64,000 bases of DNA from Castellaniella defragrans (GCF_014203015.1 NZ_JACHIB010000009.1:62001-126000); one strand, 5' to 3'. Shown: positions 9,204 through 19,303, counted from the first letter of the stretch. Translations and numbers: made by a program. The notes: generated by a model from the letters alone, not told the origin.

Positions 9204-9872
9204 ATGAATACGCCTTCCCCGACGCCCATCGGCCCGGCCGGCCCGCCGGGCGCCGCCACGCCGCCCGGGGGCGGCCGGCGCCCGCCCGGGCCGCTGGCCT
9301 GGGGAATCGCCGCCCTGGCCTGCCTGGGCCTGGCCGTGGGGCTGCGCGCGCCGCTGACGGCGCTGATGAGCCTGCACATGCTGGTCCAGATCCCCCTGCT
9401 GGCGCTGGCGGGCCTGTTCGCCGAGCAGGCGTGGCGCGCCGGCCGTCCGCCGCCGGCCGGCGGCGCGGGCGCGCGTCCGGCCTGGTCCTATAATGAATAC
9501 GGCATGCCCGGCCTGCTGCTGGTCAGCCTGGTCGGGGCGGGCTGGATGATCCCCAAGGCGCTGGACGACGCCCTGACGGACTGGCGCGTGGCGGCGTTCA
9601 AGTACCTGGGCCTGCCGCTCTGCGGCTGGGTGCTGCGGGCCTCGCTGCGGCGCGCCAACGTGGTCATCAAGCTCTTTTTCCTGGGCAATTTCTGCTGGAT
9701 GAGCGCGATCGTGGGCATGGTCTACCTGGACCAGCCCATCCGCCTGTGCAACGCCTACCTCCAGGACGACCAGGACTGGTCGGGCCGGGGGCTGATCGCC
9801 CTGGCCATCGTCCTGCCGTCGTGCTGGCTGCTGGCCGAGCTCAAGCCGGTCTGGCGCTTCCTCAACCGTTGA
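9204..9872 (+). CDS. Multi-pass membrane protein of unknown function, oxidase-linked
   Basis: I do not recognise this 222-residue protein with certainty. After a Pro/Gly-rich N-terminus of about 30 residues it shows roughly five hydrophobic helices. [15 protein letters not shown] and a W[10 protein letters not shown] segment recall oxidase assembly proteins of the CtaG (caa3) type, but the similarity is judged by eye only. It lies 12 bases after the SCO gene, with its own ATG, so it probably belongs to the oxidase operon and may assist copper or haem-protein assembly. The function is inferred from context. Confidence 0.6.
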   Translation: MNTPSPTPIGPAGPPGAATPPGGGRRPPGPLAWGIAALACLGLAVGLRAPLTALMSLHMLVQIPLLALAGLFAEQAWRAGRPPPAGGAGARPAWSYNEYGMPGLLLVSLVGAGWMIPKALDDALTDWRVAAFKYLGLPLCGWVLRASLRRANVVIKLFFLGNFCWMSAIVGMVYLDQPIRLCNAYLQDDQDWSGRGLIALAIVLPSCWLLAELKPVWRFLNR

Positions 9873-9886
9873 AAAAAGGATTTCTC

Positions 9887-10609
9887 ATGGAACAGGCGAC
9901 ATACGGGGCAGAGGGCATGGAGCCCGCCGCCGGCGCGGACGGCGGCCGTGGCGCGGCGCCGGGCTGGCGCCGCCGGATGGGCCGGCTGGACGCGGTCCTG
10001 GCCGAAGCCGGCCGCGCGCTGCGGGTGCTGGACGGTTCCGTCTCCCACGAGCGGGCCAATCCCGCGGGGCCGCCCGCGGCCGACGATCCCGCGCTGTCGG
10101 ACGCGGAATCGCGCCACACCGCCGGCCTGATGCGGGTCAACCACGTGGGCGAGATCTGCGCCCAGGCCCTCTACCGCGGCCAGGCGCTGCTGTGCCGCGA
10201 CGAAGGCATCCGCCGGGTGCTGCTGCGGGCGGCCGAAGAGGAAGTCGATCACCTGGCCTGGTGCCGGCAGCGGCTGGACGAACTCCACAGCCGCCCCAGC
10301 CTGCTCAATCCCCTGTGGTATGCCGGGTCCTTCGGCCTCGGGCTGCTGGCCAGCCGCGCCGGGATTCCCTACAACCTCGGCTTCATGGCCGAGACCGAGC
10401 GCCAGGTCGAGGAGCACCTGGACGGCCACCTGAGCGCCCTGCCGGACCGGGACCGGCGTTCGCGGCGGATCGTCACGCAGATGCGCGACGACGAGATCGG
10501 CCACCGCAACACCGCCGAGGACCACGGCGCGGTGCCCCTGCCCGCGCCGGTGCGGGGCGCCATGCGGCTGATGTCCAAGGTCATGACCACCACGGCCTAC
10601 CGGATCTAG
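9887..10609 (+). CDS. coq7: Demethoxyubiquinone hydroxylase Coq7
   Basis: A di-iron carboxylate monooxygenase that hydroxylates 2-polyprenyl-3-methyl-6-methoxy-benzoquinol in ubiquinone synthesis. Iron ligands are in [18 protein letters not shown] (E-x6-Y), [12 protein letters not shown] (E-x2-H), [14 protein letters not shown] and [16 protein letters not shown] (E-x2-H). It is 240 residues, with a variable N-terminal extension of about 75 residues. The ATG follows an AAAAAAGGA ribosome site and lies 14 bases after the preceding membrane gene. Coupling of quinone synthesis to an oxidase operon is sensible but may be coincidental. Confidence 0.93.
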   Translation: MEQATYGAEGMEPAAGADGGRGAAPGWRRRMGRLDAVLAEAGRALRVLDGSVSHERANPAGPPAADDPALSDAESRHTAGLMRVNHVGEICAQALYRGQALLCRDEGIRRVLLRAAEEEVDHLAWCRQRLDELHSRPSLLNPLWYAGSFGLGLLASRAGIPYNLGFMAETERQVEEHLDGHLSALPDRDRRSRRIVTQMRDDEIGHRNTAEDHGAVPLPAPVRGAMRLMSKVMTTTAYRI

Positions 10610-10703
10610 CCAGGAAACCGGCGGATCCGGCTAGGGACTTACCCTTGTTTGTGATCGAAAAACGACAAAACACTGGGTATTGTCTATTGACAACAAATTG
10701 ATC

Positions 10704-10733
10704 TTGCAACGCAGCAAGTTTTTTCTATATAAT
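10704..10733 (+). promoter_or_regulatory. Sigma70-type promoter of the small RNA
   Basis: TTGCAA (10704-10709) and a perfect TATAAT (10728-10733) are separated by 18 bases within a markedly AT-rich stretch, unlike the surrounding DNA. A perfect TTGACA at 10687-10692 lies just upstream but has no -10 partner at a suitable distance. Transcription should start near 10740. Confidence 0.75.
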
Positions 10734-10740
10734 TTGCTTA

Positions 10741-10893
10741 TCGGATGTCGAAACGTGATTGCAGCGGGAAAACCCCTAATCACGGCGGCTCGGAACCCAG
10801 GTTCCTCGCAGCCCGACATGCCCCGGTTGTCTCCTCCACCCTCCTCCTTTGGTGGATTTAGCCCAGGATCTTCGGATCTTGGGCTTTTTTTTT
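10741..10893 (+). ncRNA. Candidate small regulatory RNA, about 150 nt
   Basis: This stretch starts just after a strong promoter and ends at a strong terminator, with no convincing coding frame. Three hairpins can be drawn by eye: GTGATT (10755-10760) with AATCAC (10778-10783), enclosing GGG/CCC; GGAAC with GTTCC around 10792-10804; and TCCACC with GGTGGA around 10835-10856, whose loop exposes CTCCTCC, complementary to Shine-Dalgarno sequences. The last element is the terminator. The layout matches a trans-acting, possibly Hfq-dependent sRNA. I cannot place it in a named family. The 5' end is inferred. Confidence 0.65.
10861..10893 (+). terminator. Intrinsic terminator of the small RNA
   Basis: GCCCAGGATC and GATCTTGGGC form a ten-pair stem (one G-T pair) closed by a C(TTCG)G tetraloop and followed by nine T residues. 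It acts on the plus strand only; marC arrives from the other side without an equivalent T tract. Confidence 0.9.
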
Positions 10894-10928
10894 ACCCGGA
10901 TGTCCGATCCCGCCGGCGCCTGGGGCGC

Positions 10929-11618
10929 CTAGGCCACGCCGTATTGCTGGATGATCTCCAGGACGCCGTTGATGACGAACTGGACCGCCATGCAGACCAG
11001 CAGGAAGCCCATGACGCGCGAGATGGCCTCGACGCCGCCCTGGCCGATCACGGCCACGATGCGTCCGGCCGAGCGCAGGCAGACCCAGAACAGCAGGCCC
11101 AGCAGGGCGAACACGAGGACCGGCGTGGCGGCCAGCACCCACGGCGCGAACCCCTGCCTCGCCGCCGCATCGACCGACGTCGCGCCGCTGATGATCATGG
11201 CGATGGTGCCCGGCCCGGCGGTGCCGGGCATGGCCAGCGGCACGAAGGCGATGTTGGGCACCTGCCGGCCGCCCTGCGCGCCGGCGGCGTCGGCGTCGGC
11301 CGCCGAGGGGCTGGTGCCGGTCGACGGGAGCACCATGCTGAAGCCGATGCTGGCCACGATCAGCCCGCCCGCGATGCGCAGCCCGGGAATCGAGATGCCG
11401 AAGGTATGCATGATCCAGGCGCCGGCGTAATAGGTCACCATCATGATGCCGACCACGTAGAACGCCGCCTGGGTGACCTGCCGCCTGCGTTCCTGATAGG
11501 GGATGTGCTGGCCCAGGGACAGCAGCAGCGTCATGGAGGTCAGCGGATTGGCCAGGGGGAGCATCAGGGCGAGACCCAGGCTCGTCAGCGTGGCCAGCTG
11601 GATCAGGTCGTCGATCAT
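10929..11618 (-). CDS. MarC family integral membrane protein
   Basis: A 229-residue inner-membrane protein of the MarC (UPF0056) family with six predicted helices. The function of the family is unsettled; an earlier claim of a role in multiple antibiotic resistance was not upheld. The start MIDDLIQLATLTSLGLALML fits the family and is chosen over a longer open frame. NPLTSMTLLLSLGQ near the N-terminus and the PLAMPGTAGPGTIAMII segment in the middle are diagnostic. It lies downstream of, and in the same direction as, the IclR regulator, with 193 bases between. Confidence 0.88.
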   Translation of the reverse strand: MIDDLIQLATLTSLGLALMLPLANPLTSMTLLLSLGQHIPYQERRRQVTQAAFYVVGIMMVTYYAGAWIMHTFGISIPGLRIAGGLIVASIGFSMVLPSTGTSPSAADADAAGAQGGRQVPNIAFVPLAMPGTAGPGTIAMIISGATSVDAAARQGFAPWVLAATPVLVFALLGLLFWVCLRSAGRIVAVIGQGGVEAISRVMGFLLVCMAVQFVINGVLEIIQQYGVA

Positions 11619-11668
11619 GGCGTGTCGTGTGGAACGGCGTGAGGCCCATTGTAGAAAAGAAACGGGCC

Positions 11669-11745
11669 GGCCATCGATGGCAGGGGTGGCCATCGACGGA
11701 AGGTGGCCATGGGAGGCGGCCATCCATGGGAGGCGGTTATCGACA
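11669..11745. repeat. Cluster of short direct repeats
   Basis: The gap between the IclR gene and marC contains four copies of GGCCAT followed by related sequence. GGCCATCGATGG (11669-11680) and GGCCATCGACGG (11688-11699) differ by one base, and CCATGGGAGGCGG occurs exactly at 11707-11719 and again at 11724-11736. No gene or terminator is evident. The cluster could be a decayed repeat or a binding region for marC control. Confidence 0.6.
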
Positions 11746-11811
11746 GGCGGCCGCCGGAGGGCGCCCGCCAAGGCCTCGCGCAGGCATCGCGCGCGAGGCC
11801 CGCCTCACCGG

Positions 11812-12612
11812 TCACGGCCTGCGCCAGGCTCCCAGGCGCTCGGACAGGCGGTCGGCCAGCTTGCGGATGGCCTGCCCGGCGCGTTCTTCGAGCGCCGGGT
11901 TGGCCTCCAGCGAACGGATGCTGACGGCCACGCCCGCCACGGCTTCGGGGTGGTGCGAATCGAAGACGGGGGCGCCGTAGCAGTACATGCCCTCGCGCAC
12001 CCATTCGCGGTCGGTCGAATACCGCCGCTGGCGGATCCGCCGCAGTTCGTCGATGACCGCTGCGGTGTCGCGCAGGCCGTGGTCGGTGAGGGGGACGGGC
12101 CAGCCCCCGGGCAGGCCGTCCAGCAGCTTGCGCACGCTGGCGTCCGGCAGGGTGCTGAGCATGGCCAGGCCGGTGGCGGTGTAGACCGCCGGCAGCCGCA
12201 TGCCGGCGTGGAACCGCAGCCCCAGGGGGTGCTGGCCGTTGCGGCAGGCGATGTACACGACCTCGGCGCCGTCGCGCACCGACAGCGTGATGGTTTCTTC
12301 CGGCAGGACGCGCATGTCGTCCCAGGACGCGAAGAATTCCTGCGTGATGTCTAGCCGCGCCATGAAGGCGTTGGCCCACATCATCACGTGCGGCCCCAGC
12401 GTCATCTGGCCGCCGTCCAGCCGCGTGATCAGGTTCAGCTGTTCCAGCGTGGCGCACAGGCCGTGCAGGCTGCTCTTGGGCAGCTGCAGCGCCCGGGCCA
12501 GTTCGGCCAGGGTGGCGGGACGGCCGCTGCGGGCCAGCAGATCCAGCACGGCGGAGGCGCGGGCGACGGCCGGCGCGAGGATGCGTTCGGGGGATGCTGG
12601 GTCGGCGCTCAT
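11812..12612 (-). CDS. IclR family transcriptional regulator
   Basis: A 266-residue regulator with an N-terminal winged helix (about residues 12-70: AVLDLLARSGRPATLAELAR, LPKSSLHGLCATLEQLNLI) and a C-terminal effector-binding domain (LRFHAGMRLPAVYTATGLAML, REGMYCYGAPVFDSH). It is divergent from the aldehyde dehydrogenase gene and probably controls it through the palindromes between them. The ATG at 12612 directly abuts a tract of 8-base repeats and has no Shine-Dalgarno sequence; an in-frame ATG at 12657 would place the repeats inside the coding region. Its effector is unknown. Confidence 0.9.
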   Translation of the reverse strand: MSADPASPERILAPAVARASAVLDLLARSGRPATLAELARALQLPKSSLHGLCATLEQLNLITRLDGGQMTLGPHVMMWANAFMARLDITQEFFASWDDMRVLPEETITLSVRDGAEVVYIACRNGQHPLGLRFHAGMRLPAVYTATGLAMLSTLPDASVRKLLDGLPGGWPVPLTDHGLRDTAAVIDELRRIRQRRYSTDREWVREGMYCYGAPVFDSHHPEAVAGVAVSIRSLEANPALEERAGQAIRKLADRLSERLGAWRRP

Positions 12613-12660
12613 GGGATCGGGAAATCGGGAAATCGGGGGCTCGGGAGATCGGGCCATCGG
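12613..12660. repeat. Six tandem 8-base repeats abutting the IclR start
   Basis: Six consecutive 8-base units end in TCGG: GGGATCGG, GAAATCGG (twice), GGGCTCGG, GAGATCGG and GCCATCGG. They touch the start codon of the IclR gene and lie in its leader or N-terminus, depending on which ATG is used. The array is 48 bases long. Confidence 0.9.
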
Positions 12661-12752
12661 CGCGGGAGGGGCGGTGGCCCCCCGCCGGGATGTGCCGGAC
12701 ACGGCCCGCCGGGGCGGATTGACGCCGGGCGACGTGGGCCGGTATGATCGAA

Positions 12753-12791
12753 TTTGTTCATTCCAACAAACACCGTTCATTATATTGAACG
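12753..12791. promoter_or_regulatory. Twin palindromic operator between IclR gene and aldehyde dehydrogenase
   Basis: TTTGTT-N6-AACAAA (12753-12770) and CGTTCA-N6-TGAACG (12774-12791) are two perfect 6-base inverted repeats with 6-base spacers. Their centres are 21 bases apart, two helical turns, so dimers would sit on the same face. Both contain GTTCATT. The second ends 18 bases before the dehydrogenase ATG. They are the obvious binding sites for the divergent IclR protein, an inference. Confidence 0.65.
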
Positions 12792-12809
12792 ATCAATCGG
12801 AGCACAAGC

Positions 12810-14264
12810 ATGCTGACATTGAAAAAGCCGGGCCTGCTTCGCCAGCAGGCCTATGTCAACGGTCAATGGTGCGACGCGGATTCCGCCGGCACCATCGACG
12901 TCCGCAATCCGGCCACGGGCGAAGTCCTGGGCACCGTGCCCCGCATGGGCGCGGCCGAGACGCGCCGCGCCATCGAGGGCGCCCAGGCCGCCTGGGGCGC
13001 CTGGCGCGCGATGACCGCCAAGGAGCGCGCGGCCATCCTGCGGCGCTGGTTCGATCTGATGACCGAGCACGCCCAGGACCTGGCCGTGATCATGACGGCC
13101 GAGCAGGGCAAGCCGCTGAGCGAGTCCCGGGGCGAAATCGCCTACGGCGCCGCGTTCCTGGAATGGTTCGCCGAAGAAGGCAAGCGCGCCTACGGCGACG
13201 TGATCCCCACCTTCGCCCGGGACCGCCGGGTGGTCGTCACCAAGGAACCCATCGGGGTCTGCGCCGCCATCACGCCCTGGAATTTCCCCTCGTCCATGAT
13301 CACCCGCAAGGCGGGCGCGGCCTTGGCGGCGGGCTGCCCGCTGGTCGTCAAGCCGGCCGAACAGACGCCCTTCTCGGCGTTGGCCCTGGCGGTGCTGGCG
13401 GAAGAGGCCGGGGTGCCGGCGGGCGTGTTCTCCGTCCTGACCGGGGATGCCGCCGCCATCGGCGGCGAGATGACCTCCAGCCCGCTCGTGCGCAAGGTCT
13501 CCTTCACCGGCTCCACCGAGGTCGGCCGCCTGCTGATGCGCCAGTGCGCCTCCTCGATCAAGAAGCTGTCCCTGGAACTGGGCGGCAACGCGCCCTTCAT
13601 CGTGTTCGACGATGCCGACCTGGACGCCGCCGTGGAAGGGGCCATCGCCAGCAAGTACCGCAATGCCGGGCAGACCTGCGTGTGCACCAACCGCTTCTAC
13701 GTGCAGGACTCGGTCTACGACGCCTTCAGTCGCAAGCTGGTGGAAGCCGTCGGCAAGCTGCGGGTCGGCAACGGCCTGGAGGACGGCGTCACCCAGGGCC
13801 CCCTGATCGACGAGGCCGCCGTGGCCAAGGTCCAGGAGCACATCGCGGATGCCGTCGCCCACGGCGGGCGTATCCTGGCCGGGGGGCGGCCCCATGCCCT
13901 GGGGCATACGTTCTTCGAGCCCACGGTGCTGGCCGATGCCCTGCCCACGATGAAGCTCGCCCGCGAGGAAACCTTCGGCCCGCTGGCGCCGCTGTTCCGC
14001 TTCGGCGACGACGCCGACGTCATCCGCATGGCCAACGACACCGAATACGGCCTGGCCGCCTATTTCTACAGCCGCGACATCGGCCGGGTGTGGCGCGTGG
14101 CCGAGGCGCTGGAATACGGCATGGTGGGCATCAACACCGGGCTGATCTCCAACGAGGCCGTGCCCTTCGGCGGGGTCAAGCAGTCCGGCCTGGGCCGCGA
14201 GGGCTCGCACTACGGGCTGGACGACTACCTGGTCGTCAAGTACCTGTGCATGGGCGGCCTCTGA
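12810..14264 (+). CDS. gabD: NAD(P)-dependent succinate-semialdehyde dehydrogenase family protein
   Basis: A 484-residue aldehyde dehydrogenase closest by eye to GabD, which oxidises succinate semialdehyde to succinate. The catalytic Cys is in NAGQTCVCTNRF near residue 289 and the general-base Glu in KLSLELGGNAPFIVF near residue 255; the cofactor loop is FTGSTEVGR and the Asn ligand is in ITPWNFPSSM. The C-terminal KQSGLGREGSHYGLDDYL is typical of GabD. AATCGGAG before the ATG supplies the ribosome site. Related semialdehydes such as glutarate semialdehyde are possible substrates. Regulation by the divergent IclR protein is likely. Confidence 0.88.
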   Translation: MLTLKKPGLLRQQAYVNGQWCDADSAGTIDVRNPATGEVLGTVPRMGAAETRRAIEGAQAAWGAWRAMTAKERAAILRRWFDLMTEHAQDLAVIMTAEQGKPLSESRGEIAYGAAFLEWFAEEGKRAYGDVIPTFARDRRVVVTKEPIGVCAAITPWNFPSSMITRKAGAALAAGCPLVVKPAEQTPFSALALAVLAEEAGVPAGVFSVLTGDAAAIGGEMTSSPLVRKVSFTGSTEVGRLLMRQCASSIKKLSLELGGNAPFIVFDDADLDAAVEGAIASKYRNAGQTCVCTNRFYVQDSVYDAFSRKLVEAVGKLRVGNGLEDGVTQGPLIDEAAVAKVQEHIADAVAHGGRILAGGRPHALGHTFFEPTVLADALPTMKLAREETFGPLAPLFRFGDDADVIRMANDTEYGLAAYFYSRDIGRVWRVAEALEYGMVGINTGLISNEAVPFGGVKQSGLGREGSHYGLDDYLVVKYLCMGGL

Positions 14265-14403
14265 CCCCCTGACCGCCCGCTCCGCGCCCGCGCCGGATGG
14301 CGCCGGGCGGGCCGCCGGGCCCTTTTGTTGCATCTGTATCCGCTGCGCCGCGCCACAAGTTACAAAATTGGCCGATAATCTCGTTTTGCCCAACGGGATC
14401 GAC

Positions 14404-15546
14404 TTGAACGCCGCCAATCTGTCCGCCACGCTCAGCTGGCCCCTCATCGGGATCGTGGCCTTCATGGTCGGCGGCCTGATCGTCGTGTCGGAGCGCTGGC
14501 ACGGCCGCCTGACCGGCGATACGGACATGCACAAGCCCCAGGCCATGCATGCCCACGCGGCGCCCCGGGTCGGGGGGCTGGCGGTGGTGGCGGGCAGCCT
14601 GGCGGGCCTGCTGGTGCTGGGCCCCAGCAACATGACCCTCACCTGGCTGTGGCCGGCGCTGTTCGTGTCGGCGCTGCCGGTGTTCGTCGCCGGCCTGCTC
14701 GAAGACATCACCAAGGACATCGGCTCCGGCAAGCGCCTGCTGGCGGCCTTCGTGTCGGCCGCCATCGCCTGGTGGCTGCTGGGCGGCGTCTCGCGCGTGG
14801 GCCTGTCGTGGGCCGATGCGCTGCTGTCGGCCTGGCCGATCATCTCGCTGCTGTTCACCATGGTGGCGGTGGGCGGCTGCACGCACGCCCTGAACATCAT
14901 CGACGGCATGAACGGCCTGGCGGGCATGATCGCCACCCTGATGGCGGTGTCGCTCGCCCTGGTCGCCTGGCAGGTCCAGGACATCCCCATCTTTCTCATC
15001 GCCACCTCGCTGGCGTCCGCGACCCTGGGCTTCCTGGTCTGGAACTTCCCCTTCGGCCGGGTGTTCCTGGGCGACGGCGGGGCGTATTTCGTCGGCTTCA
15101 TGCTGGCCGAACTGGCCGTGCAGCTGGTGGTGCGCAATCCGGGGGTGTCGCCCTTCTACGCCCTGGCCGTGCTGTTCTATCCGGTCTTCGAGACCCTGTT
15201 TTCCATCTGGCGCCGCAAGTTCAAGCGCGGCGTGCCGGTCGACCAGCCCGACGCGCTGCACCTGCACCAGCTCGTGTTCCGCCGCCTGGTGCGCGTCACC
15301 TTCAGCCGGGACCGCCGCCACGCGCTGCCGGCGCTGTGCAACGCCATGACCTCGCCCTACCTGTGGGTGCTGGCCCTGATCGGGCTGGTGCCCGCCACGC
15401 TGTGGTGGGACAACGCCTGGCTCCTGTGCCTGAGCATGGGGGTCTTCGCCGCGGTCTACATCTGGCTGTACATCCGCCTGGTCACCTGGCGGCGGCCGCG
15501 CTGGCTGCTGCTGCCGTCCCTGGGCCGGGGCGTGCGGCGCGACTGA
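14404..15546 (+). CDS. Polyprenyl-phosphate sugar-1-phosphate transferase (MraY/WecA family)
   Basis: An integral membrane enzyme that transfers a HexNAc-1-phosphate from a UDP-sugar to undecaprenyl phosphate, beginning glycan assembly. About ten helices are present. Family landmarks are HAHAAPRVGGLAVV, the Asp motif GLLEDITKDIG, NIIDGMNGLAGM and FLGDGGAYFVGF, followed by a HLHQLVFRRL loop. No ATG fits the start; TTG at 14404, with GGGAT four bases upstream, is chosen, while TTG at 14386 or 14368 is possible. It is first in a cluster of sugar-nucleotide and glycosyltransferase genes in the same direction and probably initiates that glycan. Confidence 0.85.
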   Translation: MNAANLSATLSWPLIGIVAFMVGGLIVVSERWHGRLTGDTDMHKPQAMHAHAAPRVGGLAVVAGSLAGLLVLGPSNMTLTWLWPALFVSALPVFVAGLLEDITKDIGSGKRLLAAFVSAAIAWWLLGGVSRVGLSWADALLSAWPIISLLFTMVAVGGCTHALNIIDGMNGLAGMIATLMAVSLALVAWQVQDIPIFLIATSLASATLGFLVWNFPFGRVFLGDGGAYFVGFMLAELAVQLVVRNPGVSPFYALAVLFYPVFETLFSIWRRKFKRGVPVDQPDALHLHQLVFRRLVRVTFSRDRRHALPALCNAMTSPYLWVLALIGLVPATLWWDNAWLLCLSMGVFAAVYIWLYIRLVTWRRPRWLLLPSLGRGVRRD

Positions 15547-15603
15547 GCGCGGCGCGATTAAAATTCCATCCTGTCCAATCGGCATGATGCCGGGGAGAAC
15601 CAA

Positions 15604-16878
<1,275 letters not shown>

Positions 16879-16887
16879 GGTTCCGGC

Positions 16888-17913
16888 ATGACATCCCGCT
16901 ACGAATCCGTCCTCGCCGAACTGCGGGCGCAGCCCCGCACCTGGCTGGTGACGGGCTGCGCCGGCTTCATCGGCTCCAACCTGCTGGAAGCGCTGCTGGG
17001 CCTGGACCAGGCCGTCGTCGGCCTGGACGACTTCTCCACCGGCTACCAGCGCAACCTGGACGAGGTCGAGTCCCGCGTCGGCCCCGCGCGCTGGGCGCGC
17101 TTCCGCTTCATCGAGGGCGACATCCGCGACCTGGACACCTGCCGGCAGGCGGTCAAGGGCGTGCGCCACGTGCTGCACCAGGCGGCGCTGGGCTCGGTGC
17201 CGCGCTCGCTGCACGACCCGCTCACCACCAACGCGGTCAACGTCGGCGGCCAGCTCAACATGCTGGTGGCGGCGCGCGACGCCCAGGTCGAATCCTTCGT
17301 CTACGCGGCCTCCAGCTCCACCTACGGCGACCATCCCGGCCTGCCCAAGGTCGAGGACCAGATCGGCAAGCCGCTGTCGCCCTACGCCGTCACCAAGTAC
17401 GTCAACGAGCTGTACGCCGACGTCTTCGCGCGCGCCTACGGCTTCAAGGCCGTCGGCCTGCGCTATTTCAACGTCTTCGGCCAGCGCCAGGACCCGGACG
17501 GCGCCTATGCGGCCGTGATCCCGAAATGGGTGTCGGCCATGATCCGCGACCAGGAAGTCGTGATCAACGGCGACGGCGAGACCAGCCGCGATTTCTGCTA
17601 CATCGACAACGTCGTCCAGGCCAACGTGCTGGCGTCCCTGGCCGGCCCGGAAGGCGTCAACCAGGTCTACAACGTCGCCTTCAACGCCCGCACCTCGCTC
17701 AACCAGCTCTTCGAGCTGCTGCGCGACATCCTGGGGCGCAACGGCGTGGCCTACGCGCGCGCGCCGCGCCACGGCGATTTCCGCGCGGGCGACGTGCGCC
17801 ATTCCCAGGCCGACATCGCCAAGGCGCGCGGCCTGCTGGGCTACGACCCCCAGTTCGACATCCTGCGGGGCCTGGAGGTCGCCATGCCCTGGTACGTCCG
17901 GTTCCTGCGTTGA
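16888..17913 (+). CDS. UDP-GlcNAc 4-epimerase (WbpP/TviC type)
   Basis: A 341-residue short-chain dehydrogenase-type epimerase. It contains the NAD-binding GCAGFIG, the catalytic YAVTKY (Tyr-x3-Lys) and the Ser region [25 protein letters not shown] and [20 protein letters not shown] are typical of the WbpP/TviC branch, which interconverts UDP-GlcNAc and UDP-GalNAc. The N-terminus carries about 15 residues before the Rossmann fold, as in that group. With the upstream dehydrogenase it reproduces the tviB-tviC pair of Vi-antigen clusters. Confidence 0.9.
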   Translation: MTSRYESVLAELRAQPRTWLVTGCAGFIGSNLLEALLGLDQAVVGLDDFSTGYQRNLDEVESRVGPARWARFRFIEGDIRDLDTCRQAVKGVRHVLHQAALGSVPRSLHDPLTTNAVNVGGQLNMLVAARDAQVESFVYAASSSTYGDHPGLPKVEDQIGKPLSPYAVTKYVNELYADVFARAYGFKAVGLRYFNVFGQRQDPDGAYAAVIPKWVSAMIRDQEVVINGDGETSRDFCYIDNVVQANVLASLAGPEGVNQVYNVAFNARTSLNQLFELLRDILGRNGVAYARAPRHGDFRAGDVRHSQADIAKARGLLGYDPQFDILRGLEVAMPWYVRFLR

Positions 17914-17953
17914 CCGGGGACGTGCGGACCGGATCCTCGTTTGCGAGGCTGAC

Positions 17954-19303
17954 GTGATCGCGCCGCTCAAGCGCCGGCTGGCGGGCCTGCACGCCGACCA
18001 CCGCCGCATCGCCCTGGGCGCGGCCCGCGTCGCCTTCTTCCTGCTGATGGGCAAGGCGGTGGGCGCGGTCAAGGAAATGGCGGTGGCCTACCGCTACGGC
18101 GTCAGCGACGCGGTGGACGCCTACCAGTTCACCCTGACGATCGCCAACTGGCTGCCGGTGACGCTGGTCGGGGCCTGTTCCGTGGTGCTGATCCCGGCCC
18201 TGGTGCGCAGCCGCCAGGGGGAACCGGCCCTGCACGGCCGCTTCCTGGGCGAGCTGCAGGCCTGGGCCTGGGCGCTGGGCGCCGCGGCGGCCGTCCTGCT
18301 GGGGCTCGCCTGGCCGATGGTCCTGGACGTGGCGGGGCAGGGCCTGTCGCCCGCGGTGCGCGACATGAGCCTGCTGCTGATCCTGGGCTTCGCGCCGGCC
18401 GCCTTCTTCACGATCTGGACCGGGCTGGGCGCGGCGCGCCTGCGGGCGCACGAGCGCCACATCAACACCCTGCTCGACAGCGTGCCGGCCCTGGCGATCC
18501 TGGTCTGCGTGCTGGCCGCGCCCGTGGGCGCGGGCATCCTGCCGCTGCTCTGGGGCACGCTGCTGGGCTACGCCATCCAGGCCGTCTGGCAGGACGCCCT
18601 GGCGCGGCGCGCGGACCGCGTCCCGATGCGGCCGCGCCTGAGCCGGCACGCGCCGCAATGGTCCAGCCTGGCCGCCGCCGCGGGCATCATGCTGGTCGGC
18701 CAGCTGGCCATGAGCTTCGTCGGCCCCATCGACCAGTACACGGCCGCCGGGCTGGGTGCCAACGCCAACGCCACCCTGGGCTACGCGGCGCGGCTGCTGT
18801 CGCTGATGATCGGGCTGGGGGCGGCCTCGGTCGGCCGCGCGGCCCTGCCGGTGCTGGCCGACATCCAGGCGCGCGGCGACGCGGCGCACGCCCGCGCCAT
18901 GGCGCTGAAATGGTCGTTCGTCCTGCTGGCGCTCGGCGCCTGCGTGGTGCTGGCCGGCTGGTGGCTGGCGCCGTGGCTGGTGTCGCTGCTGTTCGAGCGC
19001 GGCGCCTTCACGGCGCAGGACACGATCGCCGTGGCGCACGTGCTGCGCTGGGGCATGCTCCAGCTGCCGTTCTATTTCGGCGTGCTGATCCTGGTGCAAC
19101 TGCTGGCCAGCCAGAACCGCTACGGCTGGATGGCCGCGATCGCCGTCCTGAATTTCGGCCTCAAGGCCTGGATGAACACCGTGCTCGCGCCTTCCATGGG
19201 CGCGGCGGGCATCATGCTGGCGACCGCCCTGATGTACGCCCTGTCCTACGTCTGCTACCTGGGCCTGGCCTGGCGCGTGCGGCCGTCGGGGGAGGCGCCA
19301 TGA
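17954..19303 (+). CDS. MurJ/MviN-like lipid-linked oligosaccharide flippase
   Basis: A 449-residue membrane protein with about 12-14 helices of the MOP flippase superfamily. GKAVGAVKEMAVAYRYGVSD near the N-terminus and FERGAFTAQDT near residue 352 are MviN-like landmarks. In this setting it more probably flips an undecaprenyl-linked saccharide (a Wzx role) than lipid II, because it lies inside a glycan cluster and overlaps a glycosyltransferase gene by four bases. The GTG start at 17954 is preceded by GCGAGG. Essential MurJ is usually encoded elsewhere. Confidence 0.82.
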   Translation: MIAPLKRRLAGLHADHRRIALGAARVAFFLLMGKAVGAVKEMAVAYRYGVSDAVDAYQFTLTIANWLPVTLVGACSVVLIPALVRSRQGEPALHGRFLGELQAWAWALGAAAAVLLGLAWPMVLDVAGQGLSPAVRDMSLLLILGFAPAAFFTIWTGLGAARLRAHERHINTLLDSVPALAILVCVLAAPVGAGILPLLWGTLLGYAIQAVWQDALARRADRVPMRPRLSRHAPQWSSLAAAAGIMLVGQLAMSFVGPIDQYTAAGLGANANATLGYAARLLSLMIGLGAASVGRAALPVLADIQARGDAAHARAMALKWSFVLLALGACVVLAGWWLAPWLVSLLFERGAFTAQDTIAVAHVLRWGMLQLPFYFGVLILVQLLASQNRYGWMAAIAVLNFGLKAWMNTVLAPSMGAAGIMLATALMYALSYVCYLGLAWRVRPSGEAP

